64,000 bases of DNA from UBA1715 sp964346725 (lineage in GTDB: Bacteria; Bacteroidota; Bacteroidia; Bacteroidales; UBA1715). A model generated the notes under the pieces. That model saw only the letters and a program-made list of their open reading frames with translations, searched no databases and was not told where the DNA came from. The position numbers were made by a program, and so were the translations under genes. This document shows positions 53,306 to 61,768 of this stretch, piece after piece; within the stretch, counting starts at the first letter, position 1, and the number at the start of each line of letters is the position of its first letter. The DNA is taken from the NCBI GenBank assembly GCA_964346725.1, contig CAYFVM010000003.1:1-64000 (forward strand). The letters are read 5' to 3'.

Positions 53306-54631
53306 TTATAGTTTAGTTAATTCTTTGTTGCCTTCAAATGAAATGCTGTCAACAATTTGAGAGATTTTGTTAAACATTTCTTTGTCTTTGATTTCCAAGG
53401 TATTTATACCTGCATTGTGCATTTTTTGTACGCAGGTGGCTACATCCATCTGTTGCGTGTCAAACGCAGGTGCGTAGGCAAATGATTGCTCATCGCTCGT
53501 TTTTACTTCGTGCACCAAATCGGCATCAACTAAGGCAGAAAGCACAAGTTTGGTAATGCGATGCGGAATTTCGGTGTCTTCACTTATTTGAAGTGATGAT
53601 TGAGGAGGTTCCGCATTGGTAAAACGCTTTGTTATAGAATGAAGAATAAGAAGCGCTAGTTTCGTTTTGAGTTGTGGGCTTAGTTGGGTTACTTCCAATT
53701 CATATTCAAAGTTTTTTACGTTTTGAATAGAATAGGCAATACCGGCGCCAAGAAGTATAATCGTCCATGACATTTGCAACCAAACAAGAAACAATGGTAT
53801 GGCGGCAAAACTTCCGTAGATGGCGTTGTAGTTTGACACGCCAATTTGAAATTCGAAATAGAAATATTGAACAACTTGGAACGCAATACCCGTAACAATA
53901 CCACTAATCAACGCTGCCTTAAATTCAACTTTGGTGTTTGGCATTACAAGATACAATATGGCAAATGCAAACCAGAGCAAACTGTACGGAAGCAGTTTTA
54001 GTCCAAAAGAAATGAGTCCGTTGAATTTGCTTACCCATTCTATTTGTTGAGCCATAGTAGCAATCCAATCGGAGATGTACGACGTTACACTATATGAAAC
54101 AATAAGACAGATAGGAGCGAGGAGCATAATGGTAAGATAGTCGCTCAGTTTTCGAGTGTAGCTACGTTGTTTATTTACCAACCAAATTTCATTGAATGCA
54201 CTTTCAATGTTGCCCATTACTTTTATAACGGTCCAAAGTAGGATGACAATACCAATTCCGGCAATCAAACCACCTTGCGTTTTAGCGAGCATTGATTCAC
54301 TAAATTCAATAATCATGTCTACAATATCTTGTTTGTCGGCAAAGAGCGAAATAAGGTATTGCTCCATGATTTTGTCGAACCCAAATCCTTTGCCAATACC
54401 AAAGGCCATGGCGGCAATAGGCACAATAGAAAGAATGGTGTAGTATGTAAGTGCAGACGCTTTATCCAAATATCGTTTTTGAATGAATTCTTTTCCCGAA
54501 AGAATCATAATTTGTAACAACCTAATCAGCTTGGAGTGGCGAACAGTATCTTTTGCAAGATTGATGCTCCACACGTCAATCGTGATAAAGTGAATGATTT
54601 TAGCTATGCGACCTTGTTTTTGCGTTTTCAT
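53306..54631 (-). CDS. YihY/BrkB-family membrane protein with C-terminal extension
   Basis: Six hydrophobic segments lie between residues 60 and 310, with the family marks ALTYYTILSIVPIAAMAFGI near 64-83, GSFAAIPLFLVWLQMSW near 270 and a following LLGAGIAY. The last 130 residues are soluble; ITKLVLSALVDADLVHEV there is winged-helix-like, an extension seen in longer family members. Function of YihY proteins is not established. It has a TACATTTG -7 box upstream and lies ahead of the peptidase. Confidence 0.88.
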   Translation of the reverse strand: MKTQKQGRIAKIIHFITIDVWSINLAKDTVRHSKLIRLLQIMILSGKEFIQKRYLDKASALTYYTILSIVPIAAMAFGIGKGFGFDKIMEQYLISLFADKQDIVDMIIEFSESMLAKTQGGLIAGIGIVILLWTVIKVMGNIESAFNEIWLVNKQRSYTRKLSDYLTIMLLAPICLIVSYSVTSYISDWIATMAQQIEWVSKFNGLISFGLKLLPYSLLWFAFAILYLVMPNTKVEFKAALISGIVTGIAFQVVQYFYFEFQIGVSNYNAIYGSFAAIPLFLVWLQMSWTIILLGAGIAYSIQNVKNFEYELEVTQLSPQLKTKLALLILHSITKRFTNAEPPQSSLQISEDTEIPHRITKLVLSALVDADLVHEVKTSDEQSFAYAPAFDTQQMDVATCVQKMHNAGINTLEIKDKEMFNKISQIVDSISFEGNKELTKL

Positions 54632-54651
54632 GTTACGAACGAATAATAATA

Positions 54652-54659
54652 CAAATGTA
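54652..54659 (-). promoter_or_regulatory. -7 box TACATTTG for yihY
   Basis: Minus-strand TACATTTG (plus CAAATGTA) lies about 20 bases before the ATG at 54631 and fits TAnnTTTG. No clear -33 box. Confidence 0.4.
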
Positions 54660-54752
54660 GAAAAAAAAGATTTCGTAATTGACTTTTAATAGTATTTCTA
54701 AGTACATAACTCATAATCCATAACTCATAACTTCATTTCACAATTTTTTGTG

Positions 54753-54760
54753 TACATTTG
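54753..54760 (+). promoter_or_regulatory. -7 box TACATTTG for ssrA
   Basis: TACATTTG fits TAnnTTTG 14 bases before the mature tmRNA 5' end, leaving a short leader for RNase P to remove. Confidence 0.45.
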
Positions 54761-54773
54761 TCACACATTTCTC

Positions 54774-55168
54774 GGGGCTGATTGGAATTGACGGGGAGTT
54801 TATTGGGAATGTAAGCATGTCGGGCAATGGGGTTTGTCCCGTAAAAACGTACTCTAACACAATAACTGGCGAAGAAAACTTTGCTCTTGCTGCCTAATCG
54901 AATCATAGTAGATTTGGGCTTTACGCTGTTCTAGGAATAGCGGCGAGACATTCCGCAGATGGCACGTCCTTAGTCGTCTGATCCCGGAGTGCTATAAATA
55001 GGGACTAGGCGAAACAATTCCTGTGCGTTTTGCCAAAACTCTATTCAGGATACGGAAGTAATGGGGTGCCCGTTCTCAGTTCCTTCCCGACAATCAATAA
55101 CGTGGATACACATGTAGAAAGCATTTTTGGTACTTGACCGGACCGGAGTTCGAACCTCCGCAGCTCCA
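54774..55168 (+). ncRNA. ssrA: Transfer-messenger RNA (tmRNA)
   Basis: The 5' GGGGCTG pairs with 3' CAGCTCC, and the T-arm GGAGTTCGAACCTCC lies at the 3' end, making the tRNA-like half. The tag reading frame GEENFALAA followed by TAA is at about 54864-54893. Pseudoknot-like GC-rich stems fill the centre. CCA is not encoded. tmRNA rescues stalled ribosomes and marks the peptides for proteolysis. A strong terminator follows. Confidence 0.95.
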
Positions 55169-55174
55169 CAACAC

Positions 55175-55207
55175 AGAGACGTGGCTTGTAGACCACGTCT
55201 CTTTTTG
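55175..55207 (+). terminator. Rho-independent terminator of ssrA
   Basis: A 10-bp stem AGAGACGTGG/CCACGTCTCT with an 8-base loop, followed by TTTTT, starts seven bases after tmRNA. Confidence 0.92.
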
Positions 55208-55243
55208 CTGTACGTCTTTCACGCTTTATAGTAAAGGGTTTTT

Positions 55244-55267
55244 GGTTAACCGGTTAATCGGTTAGAG
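55244..55267. repeat. Triple 8-bp direct repeat with TTAACCGGTTAA palindrome upstream of hppA
   Basis: GGTTAACC, GGTTAATC and GGTTAGAG follow one another with 8-base period (55244, 55252, 55260). The first two form the perfect 12-base palindrome TTAACCGGTTAA (55246-55257). It sits between the ssrA terminator and the hppA promoter. Confidence 0.6.
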
Positions 55268-55360
55268 ATACAATCAACCAAAGAACCAATCTACACTAAA
55301 TATTAACCAAATTATAGGAAACTTTTCTCTCAAATCTGTCGCCACATTAAAGCTTTTATC

Positions 55361-55368
55361 TATATTTG
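55361..55368 (+). promoter_or_regulatory. -7 box TATATTTG for hppA
   Basis: TATATTTG fits TAnnTTTG and lies 72 bases before the hppA ATG, implying a 5' leader of about 65 bases. Confidence 0.4.
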
Positions 55369-55440
55369 TATTGGAAATACCCTTATAAAAATTAATATTT
55401 TTGTTGAGGGAAATTAAAAGTTATTATTAAATTAACGCAT

Positions 55441-57630
55441 ATGGAAAAAATAATTTATCTCGTACTAGTCGCATCGGTTTTGGCATTGGGTACAGCCTAT
55501 ATGTTTTACCGACAAATGTTGAACAAGGATGAAGGTACAGACCTCATGAAAAAGATAGCCGAACACGTCCGTAAAGGTGCTATGGCATATCTTAAGCAAC
55601 AGTACAAAGTTGTAATAATCGTTTTTGTGATTTTTGCTATTCTTTTTTATGTAATGTCGTTCTTTGGCTTGCAAAACGGTTGGGTGTGGTTTGCATTCCT
55701 TACCGGCGGTTTCTTTTCTGGTTTGGCAGGTTTCTTTGGAATGAAAACAGCAACCTATGCTTCGGCTCGTACTGCAAATGCTGCACGAGCTTCGCTTAAC
55801 AGCGGTTTGCAGGTGGCTTTCCGTTCGGGAGCTGTTATGGGACTTACCGTTGTTGGTCTTGCGTTGTTAGACATTTCGTTGTGGTTTTTGATTCTTGATT
55901 ATTTTATACCGGTAGAAAACCATTTGATTATAATCACAACAACCATGTTGACTTTCGGTATGGGAGCCTCTACACAAGCATTGTTTGCCCGTGTTGGTGG
56001 TGGTATCTACACCAAAGCAGCCGATGTAGGTGCTGACTTAGTAGGCAAAACCGAATACAACATTCCTGAAGATGATCCACGCAATCCTGCTACCATTGCC
56101 GACAATGTTGGTGACAACGTGGGTGACGTGGCCGGTATGGGTGCCGATTTGTATGAATCATACGCAGGCTCAATACTTGCTACTATGGCTCTTGGTGCTT
56201 CTGCGTATGCTACTTCAACTATTGAAGGAATGCAACTTAAAGCAGTACTTGCACCGTCGCTTATTGCTGCGGTAGGTGTGGTATTGTCACTTCTTGGAAT
56301 TTTCTTGGTAAAAACCAAAGAAGAAGCAGATATGAAGCAGTTGCTTGCTGCTCTTAGCCGTGGAACAAACACTGCTGCCGTATTGATAGCAGTTGCGACT
56401 TTTGCAATATTTGCCGGTTTGTTTGGCACCGAAACAAATCAATGGTGGCAAGTCTCATTGTCGGTTGTTGTTGGTTTGTTGGCAGGTGTGATTATCGGTA
56501 AATCAACAGAATATTACACTTCACAGAGTTATAAACCAACACAAAAAGTTTCTGAAAGTTCACAAACAGGTCCGGCTACGGTTATCATTTCCGGTCTTGG
56601 ACTTGGTATGCTTTCAACCGCAATTCCGGTAGTTACCGTAGGTTTTGCAATTATTTTAGCGTATTTGTGTGCAAATGGATTTACAGTAGAATTAACTGCA
56701 GAAAGTCTTTCACAAGGTTTATATGGTATTGGTATTGCCGCAGTGGGTATGCTTTCTACACTTGGTATTACATTGGCTACCGATGCATACGGGCCAATTG
56801 CCGATAATGCCGGTGGTAATGCAGAAATGAGCGGTTTGGAACCGGAAGTTCGTAAACGTACCGATGCTCTTGATGCACTTGGAAATACAACGGCAGCAAC
56901 AGGAAAAGGGTTTGCGATTGGTTCAGCAGCATTAACTGCTCTTGCTTTGTTGGCTTCGTTTGTTGAAGAAATAAAAATTGCACTTGTTCGTATGGGTGAA
57001 AACTTACCGAATGGTGTAGAATCAGCTCAAGCATCGTTGATAGATTTTATGGATGCATACAATGTGAACTTGATGAATCCGATAGTGCTTGTAGGTGTAT
57101 TTGTTGGTGCAATGATGGCATTCATGTTCTGCGGTCTAACCATGAATGCAGTAGGCCGTGCAGCACAAAAAATGGTAGAGGAAGTTCGTCGTCAGTTCCG
57201 TGAAATAGCCGGAATACTAGAAGGCAAGGCTGAACCTGATTACGAACGTTGCGTTGCCATTTCAACGAAAGGTGCACAACGCGAAATGTTGTTACCATCA
57301 TTATTAGCTATTATAGTTCCAATAGTAACAGGAGTGTTGCTTGGCGTTGGTGGCGTTTTGGGATTGCTTATTGGTAGTTTGAGTTCAGGATTCGTATTGG
57401 CAATATTCATGGCAAATGCGGGTGGAGCATGGGACAATGCAAAGAAATATATAGAAGAAGGAAACTTCGGAGGCAAAGGTTCTGATTGTCATAAAGCAAC
57501 TGTTGTTGGTGATACCGTTGGCGATCCGTTCAAAGATACATCTGGTCCGAGTTTGAATATTTTGATTAAGTTGATGAGTATGGTCTCAATTGTAATGGCC
57601 GGACTTACTGTTTCTTATTCGTTGTTATAA
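55441..57630 (+). CDS. hppA: Membrane-bound ion-translocating pyrophosphatase, K+-dependent type
   Basis: Couples PPi hydrolysis to Na+ or H+ export across the inner membrane. 729 residues with about 16 membrane helices. The substrate site is DVGADLVGKTEYNIPEDDP near 198-216 followed by NVGDNVGDVAGMGADLYESY. A second acidic set is YGPIADNAGGNAEM, and the C-terminal site is GGAWDNAKKYIEEG and VGDTVGDPFKDTSGP. The GNTTAATGKGF segment has Ala where K+-independent enzymes have Lys, indicating a K+-dependent, probably Na+-pumping subtype. A terminator follows. Confidence 0.95.
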   Translation: MEKIIYLVLVASVLALGTAYMFYRQMLNKDEGTDLMKKIAEHVRKGAMAYLKQQYKVVIIVFVIFAILFYVMSFFGLQNGWVWFAFLTGGFFSGLAGFFGMKTATYASARTANAARASLNSGLQVAFRSGAVMGLTVVGLALLDISLWFLILDYFIPVENHLIIITTTMLTFGMGASTQALFARVGGGIYTKAADVGADLVGKTEYNIPEDDPRNPATIADNVGDNVGDVAGMGADLYESYAGSILATMALGASAYATSTIEGMQLKAVLAPSLIAAVGVVLSLLGIFLVKTKEEADMKQLLAALSRGTNTAAVLIAVATFAIFAGLFGTETNQWWQVSLSVVVGLLAGVIIGKSTEYYTSQSYKPTQKVSESSQTGPATVIISGLGLGMLSTAIPVVTVGFAIILAYLCANGFTVELTAESLSQGLYGIGIAAVGMLSTLGITLATDAYGPIADNAGGNAEMSGLEPEVRKRTDALDALGNTTAATGKGFAIGSAALTALALLASFVEEIKIALVRMGENLPNGVESAQASLIDFMDAYNVNLMNPIVLVGVFVGAMMAFMFCGLTMNAVGRAAQKMVEEVRRQFREIAGILEGKAEPDYERCVAISTKGAQREMLLPSLLAIIVPIVTGVLLGVGGVLGLLIGSLSSGFVLAIFMANAGGAWDNAKKYIEEGNFGGKGSDCHKATVVGDTVGDPFKDTSGPSLNILIKLMSMVSIVMAGLTVSYSLL

Positions 57631-57653
57631 CGAGCAAAGACATAATTTTATTG

Positions 57654-57688
57654 AAAAAGCAAAATCTCAAACGAGGTTTTGCTTTTTT
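57654..57688 (+). terminator. Rho-independent terminator of hppA
   Basis: An 11-bp perfect stem AAAAAGCAAAA/TTTTGCTTTTT with a 12-base loop and following T-run lies 24 bases after the hppA stop. Confidence 0.85.
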
Positions 57689-57720
57689 ATATTTGTACTT
57701 TTGCATCAAAGAAAAAATAC

Positions 57721-58449
57721 ATGACAATTACGGTCGTTATTTTGTTGATGCTGCTTAGTGCGGGCGCTGCGTTTGTACAACGCGTATGCGGATTCGGTTT
57801 TGGCGTTTTTATTATGACTATGCTTCCGTTTTTGTGCCCATCGTATGGCGAAGCAACAGCATTATCAGGATTACTGGCCGCCACACAGTCATTATATGTA
57901 TTGTTGTTTATGTGGCGTTTGGTTGATTGGCGAAAACTTGTCATTATTCTTATTTCGTGTACTTTATTCTCCTATATAGGTGTCCATTTTCTTTCCCTTG
58001 CCACCGATTCGTTTCTCAATGTTTTGCTTGGTATTGTACTTATTCTTTTGAGTCTGTTTTTTTTATTCGTTAGTCCACGAATAAAAGTGCGCCCAACAAA
58101 ATCATTACAGGTATCAATGGGAGCGTTGAGTGGATTAATGGGTGGCTTTTTTGGTATGCACGGACCTCCTGCAGTAATTTATTTTCTTGCTGTTGAGAAT
58201 GATAAAAATCGATACATGGCTCTTTGCCAGGCGTATTTTTTATTGACAAACTGCATTATGACCTTCTTTCGTTTTAGAAGCGGTTTTTTAACTGAATTTG
58301 TAGGTAGGTCGTGGTTATATTCGTGTGTAGGTGTGGTAATAGGTTCTATACTAGGTAAAAAACTCTTTGACTATCTTCCTACCAATACTATACGACGTGT
58401 AATCTACATCTACATGATATTCAGTGGAATAGTGATAATGTTTAAGTAA
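57721..58449 (+). CDS. TauE/SafE-family membrane permease
   Basis: About eight hydrophobic segments in 242 residues, with the duplicated family motif GFGFGVFIMTMLPFL near 22-36 and GALSGLMGGFFGMHGPP near 141-157. The family exports sulfite, sulfoacetate or other organic anions; substrate unknown. ATG 57721 is preferred to the earlier in-frame start at 57679 because that lies within the hppA terminator. Two overlapping -7-like boxes (57688-57703) are just upstream. Confidence 0.88.
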   Translation: MTITVVILLMLLSAGAAFVQRVCGFGFGVFIMTMLPFLCPSYGEATALSGLLAATQSLYVLLFMWRLVDWRKLVIILISCTLFSYIGVHFLSLATDSFLNVLLGIVLILLSLFFLFVSPRIKVRPTKSLQVSMGALSGLMGGFFGMHGPPAVIYFLAVENDKNRYMALCQAYFLLTNCIMTFFRFRSGFLTEFVGRSWLYSCVGVVIGSILGKKLFDYLPTNTIRRVIYIYMIFSGIVIMFK

Positions 58450-58492
58450 AAAGGAATTCTTTCTTATAGTAAAGTTTTCTGTGATTGATAAC

Positions 58493-59284
58493 TTAAAACA
58501 AAATCTTTACATCAATTCCTTTTGCAAGCGAATATGGAGTGTCAACAATGCCATAGTGTAGTGCAGCAAGAGAAATCCCGGAATAGATGTAGAACCGTTC
58601 TTTAAAAGGAAATTGCAGACCAAAGGTACACGATGCACCATATCCGAATTTTGAAAAAGTGGTATTCGCATCGGTATTAGAATAGCCGAGTACGCTTTGG
58701 GTGAGATTGCCAATAGAAATTTCGTGTGATTTTGTTTCTAAAAAAGAACCAACAACGGCACACTCCATAAATGGCTTATATGTCCTCGTTGTGAAAGCTT
58801 TATGTACGCCTATGTCTATGTTAAATCTCGATTCTTTTGCAGAAACTGTTCCTTGTTCAATAACTTCGTTAGTCAGATTGTCGCCTGGAGAACTTAGTTT
58901 TATTGAAAAATTGCTGTGACGTATAGATGGGCTTACATATAGAATATTGAACAATACAGCAAAAGATTCTGTGAGGTAATATTGAAGCGTTCCTCCCAGA
59001 CTTAATGACGGTTTGTAGGTAATATTGTTTGGATATTCGTAGAGTGTGAAATCGTCATTGTAATAATCTTGCAACTTGGTGTAGTTGAAAGTGTTGTTTA
59101 TGAGAATCTGTTGCAGGTCGGCACCATTATTTGCGCCACGACAGCTGTACATTTCTGCTTCAGCATTGCCTACCAATTGCCAACCTACGTGTACACCATA
59201 ATTTAGGCCAACTCTACTTGTTGTTTGGCTAAAAGCAGGAAGGCAAGATATTAATCCTACACAACTAATTAAGAAATTCCTCAT
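58493..59284 (-). CDS. Outer-membrane beta-barrel protein
   Basis: Signal peptide (CLPAFSQ) when started at 59284 (MRNFLISC), then VGLNYGVHVGWQL and amphipathic strands including LSLGGTLQYYLTESFAVLFN and FGYGASCTFGLQFPFKERFYIYSG, ending DVKILF. No enzyme motif. The frame is open to 59344, but only the later Met gives a signal peptide; that start overlaps the end of the amylase gene by 20 bases. It is the last gene of a clpC-amylase-barrel series. Confidence 0.75.
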   Translation of the reverse strand: MRNFLISCVGLISCLPAFSQTTSRVGLNYGVHVGWQLVGNAEAEMYSCRGANNGADLQQILINNTFNYTKLQDYYNDDFTLYEYPNNITYKPSLSLGGTLQYYLTESFAVLFNILYVSPSIRHSNFSIKLSSPGDNLTNEVIEQGTVSAKESRFNIDIGVHKAFTTRTYKPFMECAVVGSFLETKSHEISIGNLTQSVLGYSNTDANTTFSKFGYGASCTFGLQFPFKERFYIYSGISLAALHYGIVDTPYSLAKGIDVKILF

Positions 59285-61768
59285 AATTGCCAATAAAAGG
59301 TTTCGGCTTCGGTTTTGCCTGCTGTCTATGATAGATAATATCAAAACTCATAGGGGGAACTTCAATGTACAAAAGGAGATTCTTTGTATAGAACTTACAT
59401 TGCGTGAATGATTGCAAAGTTGTACTATCAACAGATTCCTTCATTTGTATTTCAATCGTTTGCATTACGCGCGATTTATTGAAGCATACATATGCGAATT
59501 CTTCAAAATATTTGCGACGATATACTAAGATCTGTTTTTCTATTTTTTCAAAAGAAAAATCGCCATAGATACAAGGAAGGAAATCTTTACGGAATTGTCC
59601 TATTTTTTGCGACACAGCAAGATTTTCCGCTTCGTTTTTAGAAAGTCCAGTGAAATACATAGGACGGCGATTGTCAGGGTCACCACCGCCAGGGATGCCG
59701 ATTTCATCGCCATAATACACCACGGGAATGCCGGGGATTGTGGCATTAAATGCGAGAAGCATCAGAAGTTTTTTGTATCCGATAGGGTTCTTTACCGTGA
59801 TATGACGGTTCCATCCTTCGTATTCTGCATTTTGGTTTGTCCATAAATCTTCACCTGCATACGAAATAAAGCGAGGAAGGTCATGGTTGCCCGAAATGTT
59901 TCCCATAAGATGGTGCGAACCAAAGAAATCCATTTCTTGACGGAGACAAATACTCAGTTTTTCAAAATGGACATCTTCATATAAAAATGCCGATCGTGTT
60001 TCGTAATNNNNNNNNNNNNNNNNNNNNNNNNNNNNNNNNNNNNNNNNNNNNNNNNNNNNNNNNNNNNNNNNNNNNNNNNNNNNNNNNNNNNNNNNNNNNN
60101 NNNNNNNCTCAGTTTTTCAAAATGGACATCTTCATATAAAAATGCCGATCGTGTTTCGTAATAGAGGTTGAATGAGAATTGAGAGTCATGAATGCCACAA
60201 TTAATATAGCTTTGGAGCATTTTACGACCACCAAACGTTTCTCCGATTTGAAATAATCGTTTATGTTTAGGCATCATAACTCGTTCTTTTAATTTTTTTG
60301 TTAATTCACGCCAAAACTCTATTTGTATGTGTTTTGTAGCATCGTGGCGAAAGCCGTCAAGGTCATATTTTTCAATCCATTCTACGGCAATATCTGTCAT
60401 GGCATCTCTTACGGCAGGTTTGCTGAAATCGAGCGTAGGAAGAAATTCTTCAAACCATGTTGTGAAGCGTTGGTCTTCCCATCTTCCTATGTTTTTTGAA
60501 CCATCAGGCAAATAGAGCGGAGTAGACCATGTAGGATTTTTTAAAATAATTGGATTGTCTTTGTACACATGATTGGCAACATAGTCAAGAATAATGTTTA
60601 TGTTATGTTTGTGGGCAGTTGCAACAAGGTCGTGCATATCTTGTTCTGTTCCAAAATGTTCATCAATTTCGGTTGATTTCAAAGGCCAATACCCATGATA
60701 TGCTGAAGATTTTCGTCCGTTTTTTTCTATGGGGAAATCCGGATTTTTTACAACTGGAGAAATCCAAATGGTAGTTATTCCTAGTAGTTTAAAATATCCG
60801 TCTTCGATTTTTTGTTTTATGCCAGCTAAATCGCCTCCGTAGAAGTTCAATTTTGCATGAATGGGTTCGCAACAAATTGGATTGTCATTTTTAGGATTAC
60901 CATTATTAAAACGGTCAACTAGTGCAAAGTAAATTAATTGTGATTCTTTGTCGTTTCTATTCAGTTTGTCAGATTCGGTAACAACATTACCATATTCTAA
61001 GGGAATGAGAATGTCGTTAGTCATTGTTTCCGTATTGTAGCCATAGGCACGAATATAGCTCCGTTCTATTTTTTTTGCAGTATTTGGAATGGTAATGACT
61101 ATACGATTGTGTTGGCGAAAGGTATTTGTGTCGTTTATTACAATGTTTTGCCATAGTACGAGATATCCTGAAACCGATTCGGTAGTGGAAATGATAATTT
61201 GATCTTCATACGTTTGCTCCGTTTCGAGGGTCATCTTATCCGAATTTGCAAACGGCACACGCATTAGAGAGTTGTATCCTCCATATCCGTTTTCAAGTAC
61301 TTCGTTATTATGAGGGTCTTTTATCCAATTACCATCAACAATGATTTGGTAGGCATAATTCCCTGGTTCTATTTCGAGTGTATATTCCCAATAATTATCT
61401 TTTTTTGAAAAGTTATAGCCATTGGGGTTCCAACTATTGAAATCGCCCGCCACCATAACAGACGAGACGTTGCTATGTGGGTAAAATTTTAGGGTATATA
61501 AAACGCCCTTTGGTTTAATGAGTACAATTGATTCTGTTGTACCATCCTTAAAAATGATATTTAGATTGCTTACAGGCAAAAGAATTGAAGAGTCTGTAAT
61601 AACCAGTTTTACTCTTGTTGATTTCTTATTGATCCAGACTTCTATACCAAGAGGCGCTGTAACATCAACTATATTTTCTGTATCAACAAAATAGTCTTCC
61701 AGAAAGATTGTTGTTTCTGTGCTAGATAAATGAATTTCTGATGATATACTGCAAAGTTTATTGTTCAT
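59265..61768 (-). CDS. GH13 alpha-amylase family enzyme with CBM48-like domain, crossed by an assembly gap
   Basis: About residues 90-170 form a CBM48/AMPK-type glycogen-binding domain (VMVAGDFNSWNP, YAYQIIVDGNWIKDP). The GH13 barrel follows with region I DYVANH, region II GFRHDATKH carrying the nucleophile Asp, region III IGETFG with the acid Glu, and region IV ISGNHD. The N run at 60008-60107 has identical 55-base flanks; merging them gives a continuous frame (FEKLSICLRQEMDFFG) and about 782 residues. No signal peptide is seen, so a cytoplasmic glycogen or maltodextrin role is more likely than secretion. Its ATG overlaps the clpC end by 11 bases. Confidence 0.9.
60008..60107. other. Assembly gap (100 N) flanked by identical 55-mers
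   Basis: Bases 59953-60007 and 60108-60162 are the same 55-base sequence. Confidence 0.9.

Noticed and set aside
55208..55440. Integration site at the 3' end of ssrA
   Set aside because: tmRNA ends are common phage targets, but no integrase gene or repeat of the ssrA 3' end follows; hppA is a core gene.
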